Below, piece by piece: positions 35,933 to 44,011 of a stretch of 64,000 nt of DNA. This stretch comes from an uncultured Bacteroides sp. GTDB taxonomy: Bacteria > Bacteroidota > Bacteroidia > Bacteroidales > Bacteroidaceae. The position numbers were made by a program, and so were the translations under genes. The stretch covers positions 1 to 64,000 of the forward strand of contig CALULP010000040.1 of the NCBI GenBank assembly GCA_944321495.1, written 5' to 3'. The number at the start of each line of letters is the position of its first letter. Position 1 is the stretch's first letter. The notes beneath the pieces were generated by a model, which ran no database searches, had not been told where the DNA came from, and was given only the letters and a program-made list of their open reading frames with translations.

Positions 35933-36481
35933 ATGAATTATATTCAGACGGAAATAGACGGCGTGTGGCTGATTGAGCCAAAAGTCTTTAACGACGCACG
36001 CGGATATTTTATGGAAACGTTCAAGGAAGAAGAATTCCGCGCCCGCATCGGCAACGTGCATTTTGTGCAGGACAATGAGTCGAAATCGGCTTATGGCGTG
36101 TTGCGTGGCCTGCATTACCAGAAAGGTGAGTTCAGCCAGGCAAAACTGGTGCGTGTGCTGCAAGGCAGGGTGCTGGACGTGGCGGTAGACCTGAGGCAGT
36201 CTTCGCCCACGTTCGGCAAATATGTCAGCGTGGAGTTGAGCAGCGAGAACAAACGCCAGTTTTACATTCCCCGCGGATTTGCACACGGCTTCCTGGTATT
36301 GAGCGACGAGGCTATCTTTACCTACAAGGTAGATAATGTGTATGCCCCGCAGGCCGAAGCTTCCATCCGTTTTGACGACGAGGCCATCGGCATCCATTGG
36401 CCCGTGCCGCAAGAGCAACTGTTGCTCTCGGAGAAAGACAGGAAAGCCGTTTCGTTTAAAGACGCCATTTATTTTGAATAA
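35933..36481 (+). CDS. rfbC: dTDP-4-dehydrorhamnose 3,5-epimerase
   Basis: RfbC epimerises dTDP-4-keto-6-deoxyglucose at C3 and C5 on the way to dTDP-L-rhamnose for surface polysaccharide. The 182-aa cupin protein has GYFMETFKEEEF near the start, the catalytic His in RGLHYQ (H61), the Asp in VAVDLR and YIPRGFAHGFLVLSDEA with the conserved Tyr in FTYKVDNVY. RfbA, B and D are not next to it; ugd follows 3 nt later in the same transcript. The two together suggest a nucleotide-sugar supply pair. Confidence 0.94.
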   Translation: MNYIQTEIDGVWLIEPKVFNDARGYFMETFKEEEFRARIGNVHFVQDNESKSAYGVLRGLHYQKGEFSQAKLVRVLQGRVLDVAVDLRQSSPTFGKYVSVELSSENKRQFYIPRGFAHGFLVLSDEAIFTYKVDNVYAPQAEASIRFDDEAIGIHWPVPQEQLLLSEKDRKAVSFKDAIYFE

Positions 36482-36484
36482 GAT

Positions 36485-37804
36485 ATGAAGATAGCAATTG
36501 TCGGTACCGGATATGTGGGATTGGTGACGGGCACGTGCTTTGCCGAAATTGGCGTGAACGTGACCTGCGTAGATACCAACCGCGAAAAGATAGAAGCCTT
36601 GAAGAAAGGCATTATTCCTATTTATGAGAACGGCCTGGAGGAGATGGTAAGCCGCAATGCCAAGGCGGGCCGGCTGAAGTTCACGACCTCGTTGGAGAAT
36701 TGCCTGAACGAAGTCGATGTGGTGTTCAGCGCCGTAGGCACCCCGCCCGATGAAGACGGTAGCGCCGACTTGAGTTATGTGCTCAACGTGGCCCATACCA
36801 TCGGGCGGAACATGCAGAAGTACTTGTTGGTCGTCACCAAAAGCACCGTCCCCGTGGGTACGGCCGGCAAGGTAAAGGCCGCCATCCAAGAAGAACTGGA
36901 CAGGCGGGGGGTGCAGATAGAGTTTGACGTGGCGTCCAACCCCGAGTTTCTGAAAGAAGGTAATGCCGTGAACGACTTCATGAGTCCCGACCGGGTAGTG
37001 GTAGGCGTAGAGTCGGAGCGCGCGCAGAAGTTGATGACCAAGCTCTATAAACCATTCCTGTTGAACAACTTCCGTGTGATATTCATGGATATCCCTTCGG
37101 CAGAAATGACCAAGTATGCCGCCAATTCCATGCTTGCCACCCGCATCAGTTTCATGAATGACATAGCCAATTTATGTGAACTGGTAGGCGCCGATGTCAA
37201 TATGGTGCGTAGCGGTATCGGTTCAGACACCCGAATCGGACGGAAATTCCTGTATCCGGGCATCGGTTACGGAGGTTCGTGCTTCCCCAAGGATGTGAAA
37301 GCGCTTATAAAGACTGCTGAGCAAAACGGTTACCGCATGCGCGTGCTGCAAGCTGTGGAGGAAGTGAACGAATACCAGAAAGGTGTGTTGTTTGAGAAAC
37401 TCGACAAGCACTTTGAGGGTAATTTGTCCGGGAAAAACATTGCTTTGTGGGGCCTGTCGTTCAAGCCTGAAACCGACGACATGCGCGAGGCTCCTGCCTT
37501 GGTGCTGATAGACAAACTGCTGAAAGCCGGTTGCCGTGTACGCGCATACGACCCTGCCGCCATGGATGAATGCCGGCGCAGGATAGGAAACCGCATAGAT
37601 TATGCTGCAGACATGTATGATGCTGTACTGGATGCTGATGCTTTGCTGTTGCTGACCGAATGGAAAGAGTTCAGGTTACCGTCGTGGGCAGTGGTGAAGA
37701 AGGCGATGCGTTATCCTTTGGTATTGGACGGGCGTAACATTTTCGGGAAGAAAGAGATGGAGGAACAAGGCTTCATTTATTACTGCATCGGGCAGCATTC
37801 GTGA
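36485..37804 (+). CDS. ugd: UDP-glucose 6-dehydrogenase
   Basis: Ugd oxidises UDP-glucose twice with NAD+ to UDP-glucuronate, a precursor for capsule and exopolysaccharide. The 439-aa protein has the Rossmann motif GTGYVGLVTG (residues 7-16), GTPPDEDGSADL, STVPVGT, the FLKEGNAVNDF motif and the catalytic Cys in GYGGSCFPKD (C266). It is the second gene after rfbC and ends at a hairpin shared with the convergent DEAD-box gene. Length is normal. Confidence 0.95.
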   Translation: MKIAIVGTGYVGLVTGTCFAEIGVNVTCVDTNREKIEALKKGIIPIYENGLEEMVSRNAKAGRLKFTTSLENCLNEVDVVFSAVGTPPDEDGSADLSYVLNVAHTIGRNMQKYLLVVTKSTVPVGTAGKVKAAIQEELDRRGVQIEFDVASNPEFLKEGNAVNDFMSPDRVVVGVESERAQKLMTKLYKPFLLNNFRVIFMDIPSAEMTKYAANSMLATRISFMNDIANLCELVGADVNMVRSGIGSDTRIGRKFLYPGIGYGGSCFPKDVKALIKTAEQNGYRMRVLQAVEEVNEYQKGVLFEKLDKHFEGNLSGKNIALWGLSFKPETDDMREAPALVLIDKLLKAGCRVRAYDPAAMDECRRRIGNRIDYAADMYDAVLDADALLLLTEWKEFRLPSWAVVKKAMRYPLVLDGRNIFGKKEMEEQGFIYYCIGQHS

Positions 37805-37835
37805 CCGGATATATCCGCACCTGAGGTGGTAATGC

Positions 37836-37889
37836 AAAGGAACCGCCGTAACGGGGAATTTATTTCTTCCCGTTACGGCGGTTTCCTTT
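37836..37889. terminator. Bidirectional terminator overlapping the DEAD-box gene stop
   Basis: Arms 37836-37858 and 37867-37889 (core CCGCCGTAACGG) form a 23-bp stem with one mismatch. The right arm is also the last codons of the minus-strand helicase gene. Confidence 0.8.
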
Positions 37890-39095
37890 ATCATATTTCC
37901 GATAACGTTTGCCTTCGTGTCTGTTTTTCCCGCTTTGGGCGTGGGGAGCATATTCCGGAGCCTCTCCCAACTCAGCGGGCAATGCTATTTTGTAGATGTC
38001 TTTGTCCAGAAAGCGTTCGATATTGCGGAAATTGCCTTGCTCTTTTTCGCTGACGAAAGTGATGGCAACCCCGTCGTTGTTGGCGCGGGCGGTACGGCCG
38101 ATGCGGTGGACGTAATCCTCGTTGTCGTGGGGAACATCGTAATTGATGACCAGCCGGATGTCGTCTATGTCAATGCCCCGGGCCACAATGTCCGTTGCTA
38201 CGAGTATGTTGATATGCCCGGCTTTAAACTGGTACATTACTTCCTCGCGTTGTGCCTGTTCCAGGTCGGAGTGCATTTCGCCTACATTCAGTTTCATTTG
38301 TTTGAGCGCTTTTGTCACTTCTTTGACTTTCAGTTTGGAAGACGCAAAGATAATGACACGCTCGGGCACCTGTTCGGCAAACAGATGGCGTATGATTCCC
38401 AGCTTCTGGTTTTCGTAGCACACGTATGCTGCCTGGATGATTTTGTCCGCAGGCTTTGATACGGCCAGTTTTACTTCGGCCGGGTCGTTCAGGATATTCT
38501 TTGCCAACTGTTGTATCTTTGCCGGCATGGTGGCAGAGAACATAATGGTCTGGCGTTCTTTGGGCAAATATTTTACAATTTGCATAATATCGTCGTAGAA
38601 GCCCATGTCGAGCATGCGGTCGGCTTCGTCCAAAATAAAAAAAGACACGCGCGACAAGTCCACATATCCCAAACTGAGGTGGGCAATCAGCCTTCCCGGT
38701 GTGGCAATAACCACATCGGCTCCCAAGGTAAGTCCCTTTTTCTGCTGTTCAAACAGGATTCCGTCATTTCCTCCATATACCGCTACGCTCGATACCGGCA
38801 TGAAGTAGGAGAAGCCCTCCATTTGCTGGTCAATCTGTTGCGCCAACTCGCGGGTGGGAGCCATGACAATGCAGTTTATGGAGTCTTCCGGATAACCCCC
38901 TTCCGAAAGTTTGTTCAATACGGGCAGCAGGTAAGCGGCGGTTTTTCCTGTTCCGGTTTGTGCTACGGCTATCAGGTCGCGTCCTTCAAGGATAAGGGGA
39001 ATGGATTTTTCTTGTATGGGGGTACATTCTTCGAAGCGCATGGCATCGAGTGCGTCGAGCACTTGTTGGTTCAAGGGTAGTTCGGAAAACTTCAT
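37860..39095 (-). CDS. DEAD-box ATP-dependent RNA helicase, RhlE-like
   Basis: This 411-aa cytosolic RNA helicase is likely to act in ribosome assembly or RNA turnover. All superfamily-2 motifs are present: the Q motif (CTPIQEKSIP), motif I AQTGTGKT (45-52), PTRELAQQ, DEAD (in DEADRML), SAT, ARGIDI and HRIGRTAR. After residue 375 there is a short basic tail rich in Lys, Arg and Gly, as in RhlE-type proteins that bind structured RNA. The stop codon and last codons form one arm of a terminator hairpin shared with ugd. Confidence 0.94.
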   Translation of the reverse strand: MKFSELPLNQQVLDALDAMRFEECTPIQEKSIPLILEGRDLIAVAQTGTGKTAAYLLPVLNKLSEGGYPEDSINCIVMAPTRELAQQIDQQMEGFSYFMPVSSVAVYGGNDGILFEQQKKGLTLGADVVIATPGRLIAHLSLGYVDLSRVSFFILDEADRMLDMGFYDDIMQIVKYLPKERQTIMFSATMPAKIQQLAKNILNDPAEVKLAVSKPADKIIQAAYVCYENQKLGIIRHLFAEQVPERVIIFASSKLKVKEVTKALKQMKLNVGEMHSDLEQAQREEVMYQFKAGHINILVATDIVARGIDIDDIRLVINYDVPHDNEDYVHRIGRTARANNDGVAITFVSEKEQGNFRNIERFLDKDIYKIALPAELGEAPEYAPHAQSGKNRHEGKRYRKYDKGNRRNGKK

Positions 39096-39149
39096 GCTTT
39101 ATTTCTAATTTTCGCGCACAAAGATAGTAAAAGACTTCCAAACTATAGT

Positions 39150-39180
39150 ATTCTCCCTCCTGAAATGTAGGAGGGAGAAT
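39150..39180 (-). terminator. 11-bp hairpin between the helicase start and the serB end
   Basis: ATTCTCCCTCC (39150-39160) pairs perfectly with GGAGGGAGAAT (39170-39180). There is no T run, so it may be a weak terminator of serB or an mRNA-stabilising stem. Confidence 0.4.
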
Positions 39181-39264
39181 GCCATGGAAGTGTAAATGTT
39201 TCGCAAAAGTGGTAAATGAAAGGATACCCGAGTGTACTTCGCGCCGGGAAAAAGAAAGTGTAGC

Positions 39265-40500
39265 TCAAGAGCGCGGCCCGTCAATGTACGAGTCTTTGAA
39301 CCCGAGGAAATAAAGCACGCCGTCCAGACCGATGGTGTTGATGGATTGTTTGGCATTGGCCACCACTTTGGGCTTGGCATGGAAAGCAATGCCCAAGCCT
39401 GCCACGCCCAGCATGGGCAGGTCGTTGGCGCCGTCGCCTACGGCAATGGTCTGCGCGATGTCTACCTTTTCGACTTGGGCAATTAGGCGCAGCAATTCTG
39501 CTTTCCGCTTTCCGTCCACTACGTCGCCCACATAGCGTCCGGTCAGTTTGCCGTTTTCGATTTCCAGCTCGTTGGCGTAGACATAATCTATACCATATTT
39601 CTTTTGCAGGTATTCCCCGAAATAGGTGAAACCGCCGGAAAGGATGGCTATCTTGTAGCCGTATTTCTTCAAGACAAACATCAACCGGTCTACTCCTTCG
39701 GTAATGGGCAGGTTCTCGGCTATTTCTTTCATTACCGATACGTCAAGCCCTTTGAGCAATGCTACCCGTTTCGTAAAGCTTTCGGTAAAGTCTATCTCGC
39801 CCCGCATGGCACTTTCGGTAATGGCTTTTACTTCATCGCCTACACCGGCACGCATGGCCAATTCGTCAATCACTTCGGTTTCAATCAAGGTGGAATCCAT
39901 GTCGAAGCATATAAGGCGGCGCATCCGCCGGTACATGTTGTCGAGTTGGAACGAAAAGTCCATTTCCAGTTCCGTGGCCAGTTTCATCAACTGTGCCTGC
40001 ATTTGGGCACGGTCTTTCGGGGTGCCCCGGACAGAAAACTCGATGCATGCCTTGGTGCGCGATTCGCATTCATTCAAGGGAATTCGTCCGGTCAACCGCT
40101 TGATGGCATCGATATTCATGCCCTGTTCTGCCAGGATGCGCGTGGTTGCCGATATTTGGCGTGCCGACAATTTACGTCCCAGCAATGTCAGTATGTAGCG
40201 GTTCTTGCCCTGCAGGCTTACCCAGTCTTCATACTCCTTGGTAGTGACGGGGTAGAAGCGCACCGTAACACCCAAGGATGATGCCTTGAATAATAATTCC
40301 TTCATGATAAATCCGGAGTGCTGTTCTTCCGTTTTGCAAAGGATGCCCAGCGATAAGGTATTGTGTATGTCAGCCTGGCCGATGTCAAGGATGGTGGCGT
40401 CATATTGCGCCAGAATTTCGGTAACCGAAGCGGTCAAGCCCGGACGGTCTTCTCCGGTAATCCGGATTAGGATAAGCTCAGTGTTCGATGGTTGTTGCAT
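39265..40500 (-). CDS. serB: Phosphoserine phosphatase with N-terminal ACT domains
   Basis: SerB makes serine from phosphoserine, the last step of serine biosynthesis. The 411-aa protein has two N-terminal ACT-type regulatory domains (about residues 8-85 and 100-180), then a HAD phosphatase with DMDSTL (D200 nucleophile, D202), SGGFTYFGEYL, a Lys in GKRKAELL, and VGDGANDLPML. The ACT domains suggest feedback control by an amino acid. It is monocistronic on the minus strand. Confidence 0.95.
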   Translation of the reverse strand: MQQPSNTELILIRITGEDRPGLTASVTEILAQYDATILDIGQADIHNTLSLGILCKTEEQHSGFIMKELLFKASSLGVTVRFYPVTTKEYEDWVSLQGKNRYILTLLGRKLSARQISATTRILAEQGMNIDAIKRLTGRIPLNECESRTKACIEFSVRGTPKDRAQMQAQLMKLATELEMDFSFQLDNMYRRMRRLICFDMDSTLIETEVIDELAMRAGVGDEVKAITESAMRGEIDFTESFTKRVALLKGLDVSVMKEIAENLPITEGVDRLMFVLKKYGYKIAILSGGFTYFGEYLQKKYGIDYVYANELEIENGKLTGRYVGDVVDGKRKAELLRLIAQVEKVDIAQTIAVGDGANDLPMLGVAGLGIAFHAKPKVVANAKQSINTIGLDGVLYFLGFKDSYIDGPRS

Positions 40501-40700
40501 AAGTGGTTTTCTGATTGATAAATGGATTTTTCTGCAAAAATAGAAAAAATACTTCAGTTGAAAACTTGTTGGGGTGTTCTCTTGTTATCCCCGGAGGTTG
40601 ATTTGGGGGACATTGTCGCTTGAAACCGGAGTCAGGATAGCATAATTATGCTAAACAACATAAAAAGTTGGACTAAAAAAGTGAGAAAAATGCTTGTTTA

Positions 40701-40733
40701 TTTGGAAGTAGTTTTGAGAAATGCTTACCTTTG
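40701..40733 (+). promoter_or_regulatory. Promoter of the redoxin-like gene
   Basis: TTTG at 40701-40704 and TACCTTTG at 40726-40733 are 21 bp apart. Transcription would start near 40740, giving an unusually long leader of about 118 nt. Confidence 0.6.
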
Positions 40734-40757
40734 CGCCCGATTTCAAGGAAAAAGATT

Positions 40758-40829
40758 ATGGAAATCAGCTTATTTAGCCCGATTTCCTTGTTTTCAGGTA
40801 AATCCCGGCATGAAATCAGGAGAGAATAG
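40758..40829 (+). other. Possible leader peptide frame (23 codons)
   Basis: An ATG at 40758 after AGGAAAAAG opens 23 codons ending in TAG at 40827. The frame contains a GGAAATC/GATTTCC stem. Its stop codon falls in a CCCGGC/GCCGGG stem (40804-40834). It may be a translated leader controlling the next gene, but the composition alone does not prove it. Confidence 0.25.
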
Positions 40830-40858
40830 CCGGGCAGTATTAACTAAAACCGTAGCGC

Positions 40859-41377
40859 ATGAGATATGCCAAGTGGATTTTAATAGTAGTATTATTGACC
40901 GTATTGACGTCTTTCATGGGGAAAGACAAACCGACCAAAGGCCTTAACGTGGGCAATATAGCCCCAGACTTTAACATCGCTTCTATCGCTGTTTCCAGAC
41001 AGGCAAGTGAGTTGTCCGATTTCCAAGGCAAATATGTATTGCTCAGCTTCTGGGCAAGTTACGATGCTACGTCACGTATGATGAATACCACACTGAACCA
41101 TACCCTCCGCACTTCTGCACAATCATCGGATGTGGAAATGGTGTCAGTATCGTTCGACTCTTACCGTTCTGTTTTCCAAGAAACAATACGCCGGGACGGG
41201 ATTGGACAGGCTGTCTGTTTTGTGGATACAGAAGGGGAAACATCGGATATTTATAAAAAATATCACTTGCAACGGGGGTTTACGAACTATTTGTTGGATG
41301 CCAATGGGGTGATTGTTGCCAAGAACTTGTCTGCAACCCAGTTGTCCGACCTTTTAAAGCATTTGCCCCATTCCTGA
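40859..41377 (+). CDS. Redoxin/thioredoxin-fold membrane-anchored protein lacking CXXC
   Basis: This 172-aa protein has an N-terminal membrane anchor or signal (WILIVVLLTVLTSF, residues 6-19) and a TlpA/AhpC-like fold: GNIAPDFNIASI, LSDFQGKYVLLSFWASYDATSR, YHLQRGFTNYLLDANGVIVAKNLS. The position of the thioredoxin CxxC reads WASYDA (W65 to A70), so both redox cysteines are gone; the only Cys is in QAVCFVD. It is therefore unlikely to be a thiol reductase and may act as a chaperone-like or binding protein. No neighbours on the same strand indicate a pathway. Confidence 0.8.
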   Translation: MRYAKWILIVVLLTVLTSFMGKDKPTKGLNVGNIAPDFNIASIAVSRQASELSDFQGKYVLLSFWASYDATSRMMNTTLNHTLRTSAQSSDVEMVSVSFDSYRSVFQETIRRDGIGQAVCFVDTEGETSDIYKKYHLQRGFTNYLLDANGVIVAKNLSATQLSDLLKHLPHS

Positions 41378-41401
41378 CATGTGACCGGAAAGGGAAGGTG
41401 T

Positions 41402-43099
41402 TTACCACACAATCTTCAATATTTTTACTCCATATCCCGACACCGTCGTTTCGGTGGCGCGATAGGGCACGAAACTGATGTGCTCCGGCACGCCTGTCAT
41501 CAAGTCTGTTGCTTTGCAATCAGGCAGTTGGGGGATACCCAAGAAACTGAATGCATGGGGCGGCAGGTTGATGGCTATTCCTACGGGAGTGGCGTCGAAG
41601 TTGGCAACGACGAGCAACACTTCATTTCCATTTTTGCGCAAGAAGGTGTATTGGCGGTGTTCGTTAAAGCGCCATCCTCCGATGTTGGCATACATCAAGT
41701 CGAAAAACTGTCCTTGCGAAATGGCTGGTTCTTCGTTGCAAAGGGTTAGTATCTTCCGGTATGTATTGTAGAGTTTCTTCTCGTCTTCCGTCAGCAGTTT
41801 CCCGTCAAATTTTCCTTCATTTCTCCAGCGGCGTACGGTGTCTACACTCCAATAGTCGAATATGGTTGTCCTTCCGTCGCATCCGCTGAAGCCTTCACAA
41901 TCCATGCCCCGTTCCCCGAATTCTTGTCCGAAATAGAGCATCATGGGGTTAACGTTCATGCATGCTGCTACGGCAAGTGCCGGAACGGCTTTTACCGGGT
42001 TGCCGGCAAAGAAATCGGAAGCGATGCGTTGTTCGTCGTGGTTTTCCAGGAAATTCAGCATGTTTTTCTCAATGCCGGACAGGCTTTGCCAGCAACGGGT
42101 AATGGCTGTGGCCGACTCTTGCCCGCATACAATGGCGCGCAAGGTGTCATATAGCCCTACTTTGTCATACAGGTAATCGAATTTTCCACGGAACAAATAG
42201 TTCCGGTATTCGGCAGGATTGTAGACTTCGGCAATGAACAGGAGGGTGGGGTATTGCTCTTTGACTTGCGGAATGACCCATTCCCAGAATTCCACAGGAA
42301 CCATTTCCGCCATGTCGCAACGGAATCCGTCGATGTTTTTGGCGGCCCAGAACAGCAGGATATCCCTCATCTTATACCAAGTGTCCGGAATGGGGGTGAA
42401 ATGCTTGATGCCGCCGTTCATATAGTCTACGCCGTAATTCAGCTTTATGGTTTCATACCAATCGTTTATGCAGGGATAAGCGTCGAACCGGTTGTTTCCG
42501 GTAGCTTTTGCCGGATATTCACTGTATGGTTCGGCAGAAGAGCCTTTCATGTCGAACTGGCCTTGCAGGGCACAATTCGGAATGTAGTAAAAGTTGTTGC
42601 CTGTGCTGAATGCCTTGCCTGTATCGTCGTTTTCGCCCAACTGGACAGTCCCTTCGGGCTGGGCATCCGAGTGATATTGCCTGGCAACGTGGTTGGGCAC
42701 AAAATCTATGATTACTTTCAAACCGCTCCGGTGGGTGCGTCTTACCAGCAGCTCAAATTCCCTCATGCGTTCAGGGATGTCTTTGGCAAGATCCGGGTCC
42801 ACATCATAATAGTCTTTGATGGCGTATGGCGAACCGGCTTTCCCTTTTACAACGGCAGGGTGGTCAGGACGTATATTGTAGCGTCGGTAATCGGTCTGTG
42901 TGGCATGTTCAATGATTCCTGTGTACCATATATGGGTGGCTCCAAGTTCCTTGATTTCATTCAAGGCCTTGCCGGTAAAATCAGCCATCCGGCCACAGCC
43001 GTTTTGCCGGATGTTTCCGTCGGGCACAGGATGTGTGTTGTCGTTGCCGAACAACCGGGTGAAAACTTGGTAGATAATGATTTTATGATTTGTTTCCAT
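41402..43099 (-). CDS. GH13 alpha-amylase family glycoside hydrolase
   Basis: This 565-aa protein has a GH13 TIM barrel: VIIDFVPNH (region I), GFRCDMAE (region II, nucleophile D262), FIAEVY (region III, acid E291) and LENHDEQR (region IV, D355). A beta-sandwich C domain follows (residues 480-565). No signal peptide is seen, so it probably acts in the cytoplasm on maltodextrins or glycogen rather than as a Sus outer-membrane amylase. No susC/susD genes are nearby. Exact linkage specificity cannot be assigned. Confidence 0.92.
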   Translation of the reverse strand: METNHKIIIYQVFTRLFGNDNTHPVPDGNIRQNGCGRMADFTGKALNEIKELGATHIWYTGIIEHATQTDYRRYNIRPDHPAVVKGKAGSPYAIKDYYDVDPDLAKDIPERMREFELLVRRTHRSGLKVIIDFVPNHVARQYHSDAQPEGTVQLGENDDTGKAFSTGNNFYYIPNCALQGQFDMKGSSAEPYSEYPAKATGNNRFDAYPCINDWYETIKLNYGVDYMNGGIKHFTPIPDTWYKMRDILLFWAAKNIDGFRCDMAEMVPVEFWEWVIPQVKEQYPTLLFIAEVYNPAEYRNYLFRGKFDYLYDKVGLYDTLRAIVCGQESATAITRCWQSLSGIEKNMLNFLENHDEQRIASDFFAGNPVKAVPALAVAACMNVNPMMLYFGQEFGERGMDCEGFSGCDGRTTIFDYWSVDTVRRWRNEGKFDGKLLTEDEKKLYNTYRKILTLCNEEPAISQGQFFDLMYANIGGWRFNEHRQYTFLRKNGNEVLLVVANFDATPVGIAINLPPHAFSFLGIPQLPDCKATDLMTGVPEHISFVPYRATETTVSGYGVKILKIVW

Positions 43100-43260
43100 G
43101 ACGTGTCTTTTTTAAGTTGTTTTTTACCTCACAAACATACGGAAAAAAAACGAAACAGGGAATAAAACCCGGATTTGTGGCATCTGAAAACTGATTATTT
43201 TGTTTTATTGGACGTGATTCAACGGGAAAATCGTATATTCGCACCCAAACAATTCTTATC

Positions 43261-43833
43261 ATGAAACGATTAAGTTATTCCTTTTTGCGTGCTATTTGCG
43301 CTTTGGTCATCGGGTTGATTTTTGTGTTATTTCCCAATGAGGCGGGCGATTATTTCGTCATTACCATCGGGGTAGTGTTTCTTATTCCTTCGCTTATCAG
43401 CATTGTGGCTTATTTCACGGAGAAAGCGGAATACCGTTCTTCTTTCCCTTTGTTAGGCATCGGAAGCATGCTGTTTGGCTTGTGGCTGATTATTATGCCG
43501 GATTTTTTTGCTGATTTTCTAACCTATGTGTTAGGCTTTATTCTGGCAATGGGTGGCGTACAGCAGATTGCTTCTTTAATGTCGGCTCGTCGCTGGATGC
43601 CTGTGCCCGTAGGTTTTTATGTGGTACCGGTGCTTATATTGTTGGCAGGCTTGTTTGCTTTGTTCAATCCGGTAGGAGTGCGTTCCACCCTCTTCATTAT
43701 TATAGGTATCAGCTGTATGGTTTATGCTTGTACCGAACTGTTCAATTGGCTGAAATTTTCCCGGCGCCGCCCCGATGCATCTTCGCAGTTAAGCAGGAAT
43801 CAGGACATTGACGATGCCGAGATTGTGGAATAG
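43261..43833 (+). CDS. DUF308/HdeD-like membrane protein
   Basis: This 190-aa integral membrane protein has six predicted helices in two related halves (AICALVIGLIFVLFPNEAGDYFV; FYVVPVLILLAGLFALFNP), typical of the DUF308/HdeD family linked in Enterobacteria to acid-stress tolerance. The C-terminal 25 residues are charged and cytoplasmic. No partner genes are nearby. The function in Bacteroides is unknown. Confidence 0.85.
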   Translation: MKRLSYSFLRAICALVIGLIFVLFPNEAGDYFVITIGVVFLIPSLISIVAYFTEKAEYRSSFPLLGIGSMLFGLWLIIMPDFFADFLTYVLGFILAMGGVQQIASLMSARRWMPVPVGFYVVPVLILLAGLFALFNPVGVRSTLFIIIGISCMVYACTELFNWLKFSRRRPDASSQLSRNQDIDDAEIVE

Positions 43834-43874
43834 TTATTGGCAAACAAGAACCAATAAGAAACCGTTTTGAATTT

Positions 43875-43940
43875 AACTTGATTAGCTTCGCTTTTTAAGT
43901 TAATTAGCTTCGTTTTTCAAGTTAATTGGCTTTGCCGGTT
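43875..43940. repeat. 22-bp tandem repeat array D
   Basis: AACTTGATTAGC at 43875, AAGTTAATTAGC at 43897 and AAGTTAATTGGC at 43919 are exactly 22 bp apart; a shortened fourth copy follows. The core AAGTTAATTAGCTT is a near-perfect palindrome (12 of 14 positions). The array lies between DUF308 and spt, just before their shared terminator. Confidence 0.88.
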
Positions 43941-43952
43941 AATTGGGAGGAA

Positions 43953-43990
43953 AACAACAAAGGGAGGCGTTGATGCCTCCCTTTGTTGTT
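43953..43990. terminator. Bidirectional terminator between DUF308 and spt
   Basis: Perfect 16-bp arms AACAACAAAGGGAGGC (43953-43968) and its complement (43975-43990) surround a 6-nt loop, with A- and T-rich flanks, between convergent genes. Confidence 0.88.
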
Positions 43991-44011
43991 TATGGTATTA
44001 TGACCGTTTCT

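Larger units (their letters stand above)
40501..40858. other. 358-nt intergenic region between serB and the redoxin-like gene
   Basis: It contains the promoter at 40701-40733, a 23-codon leader frame (40758-40829) and two short hairpins. Sequence between 40501 and 40700 shows nothing coding. Confidence 0.55.

Noticed and set aside
35903..36889. 328-codon open frame on the minus strand opposite rfbC and ugd
   Set aside because: It mirrors two clear genes with strong homology on the plus strand and has no recognisable domain.
42254..43165. 303-codon open frame opposite the GH13 amylase gene
   Set aside because: Antisense to an intact enzyme gene; composition follows that gene's codons.
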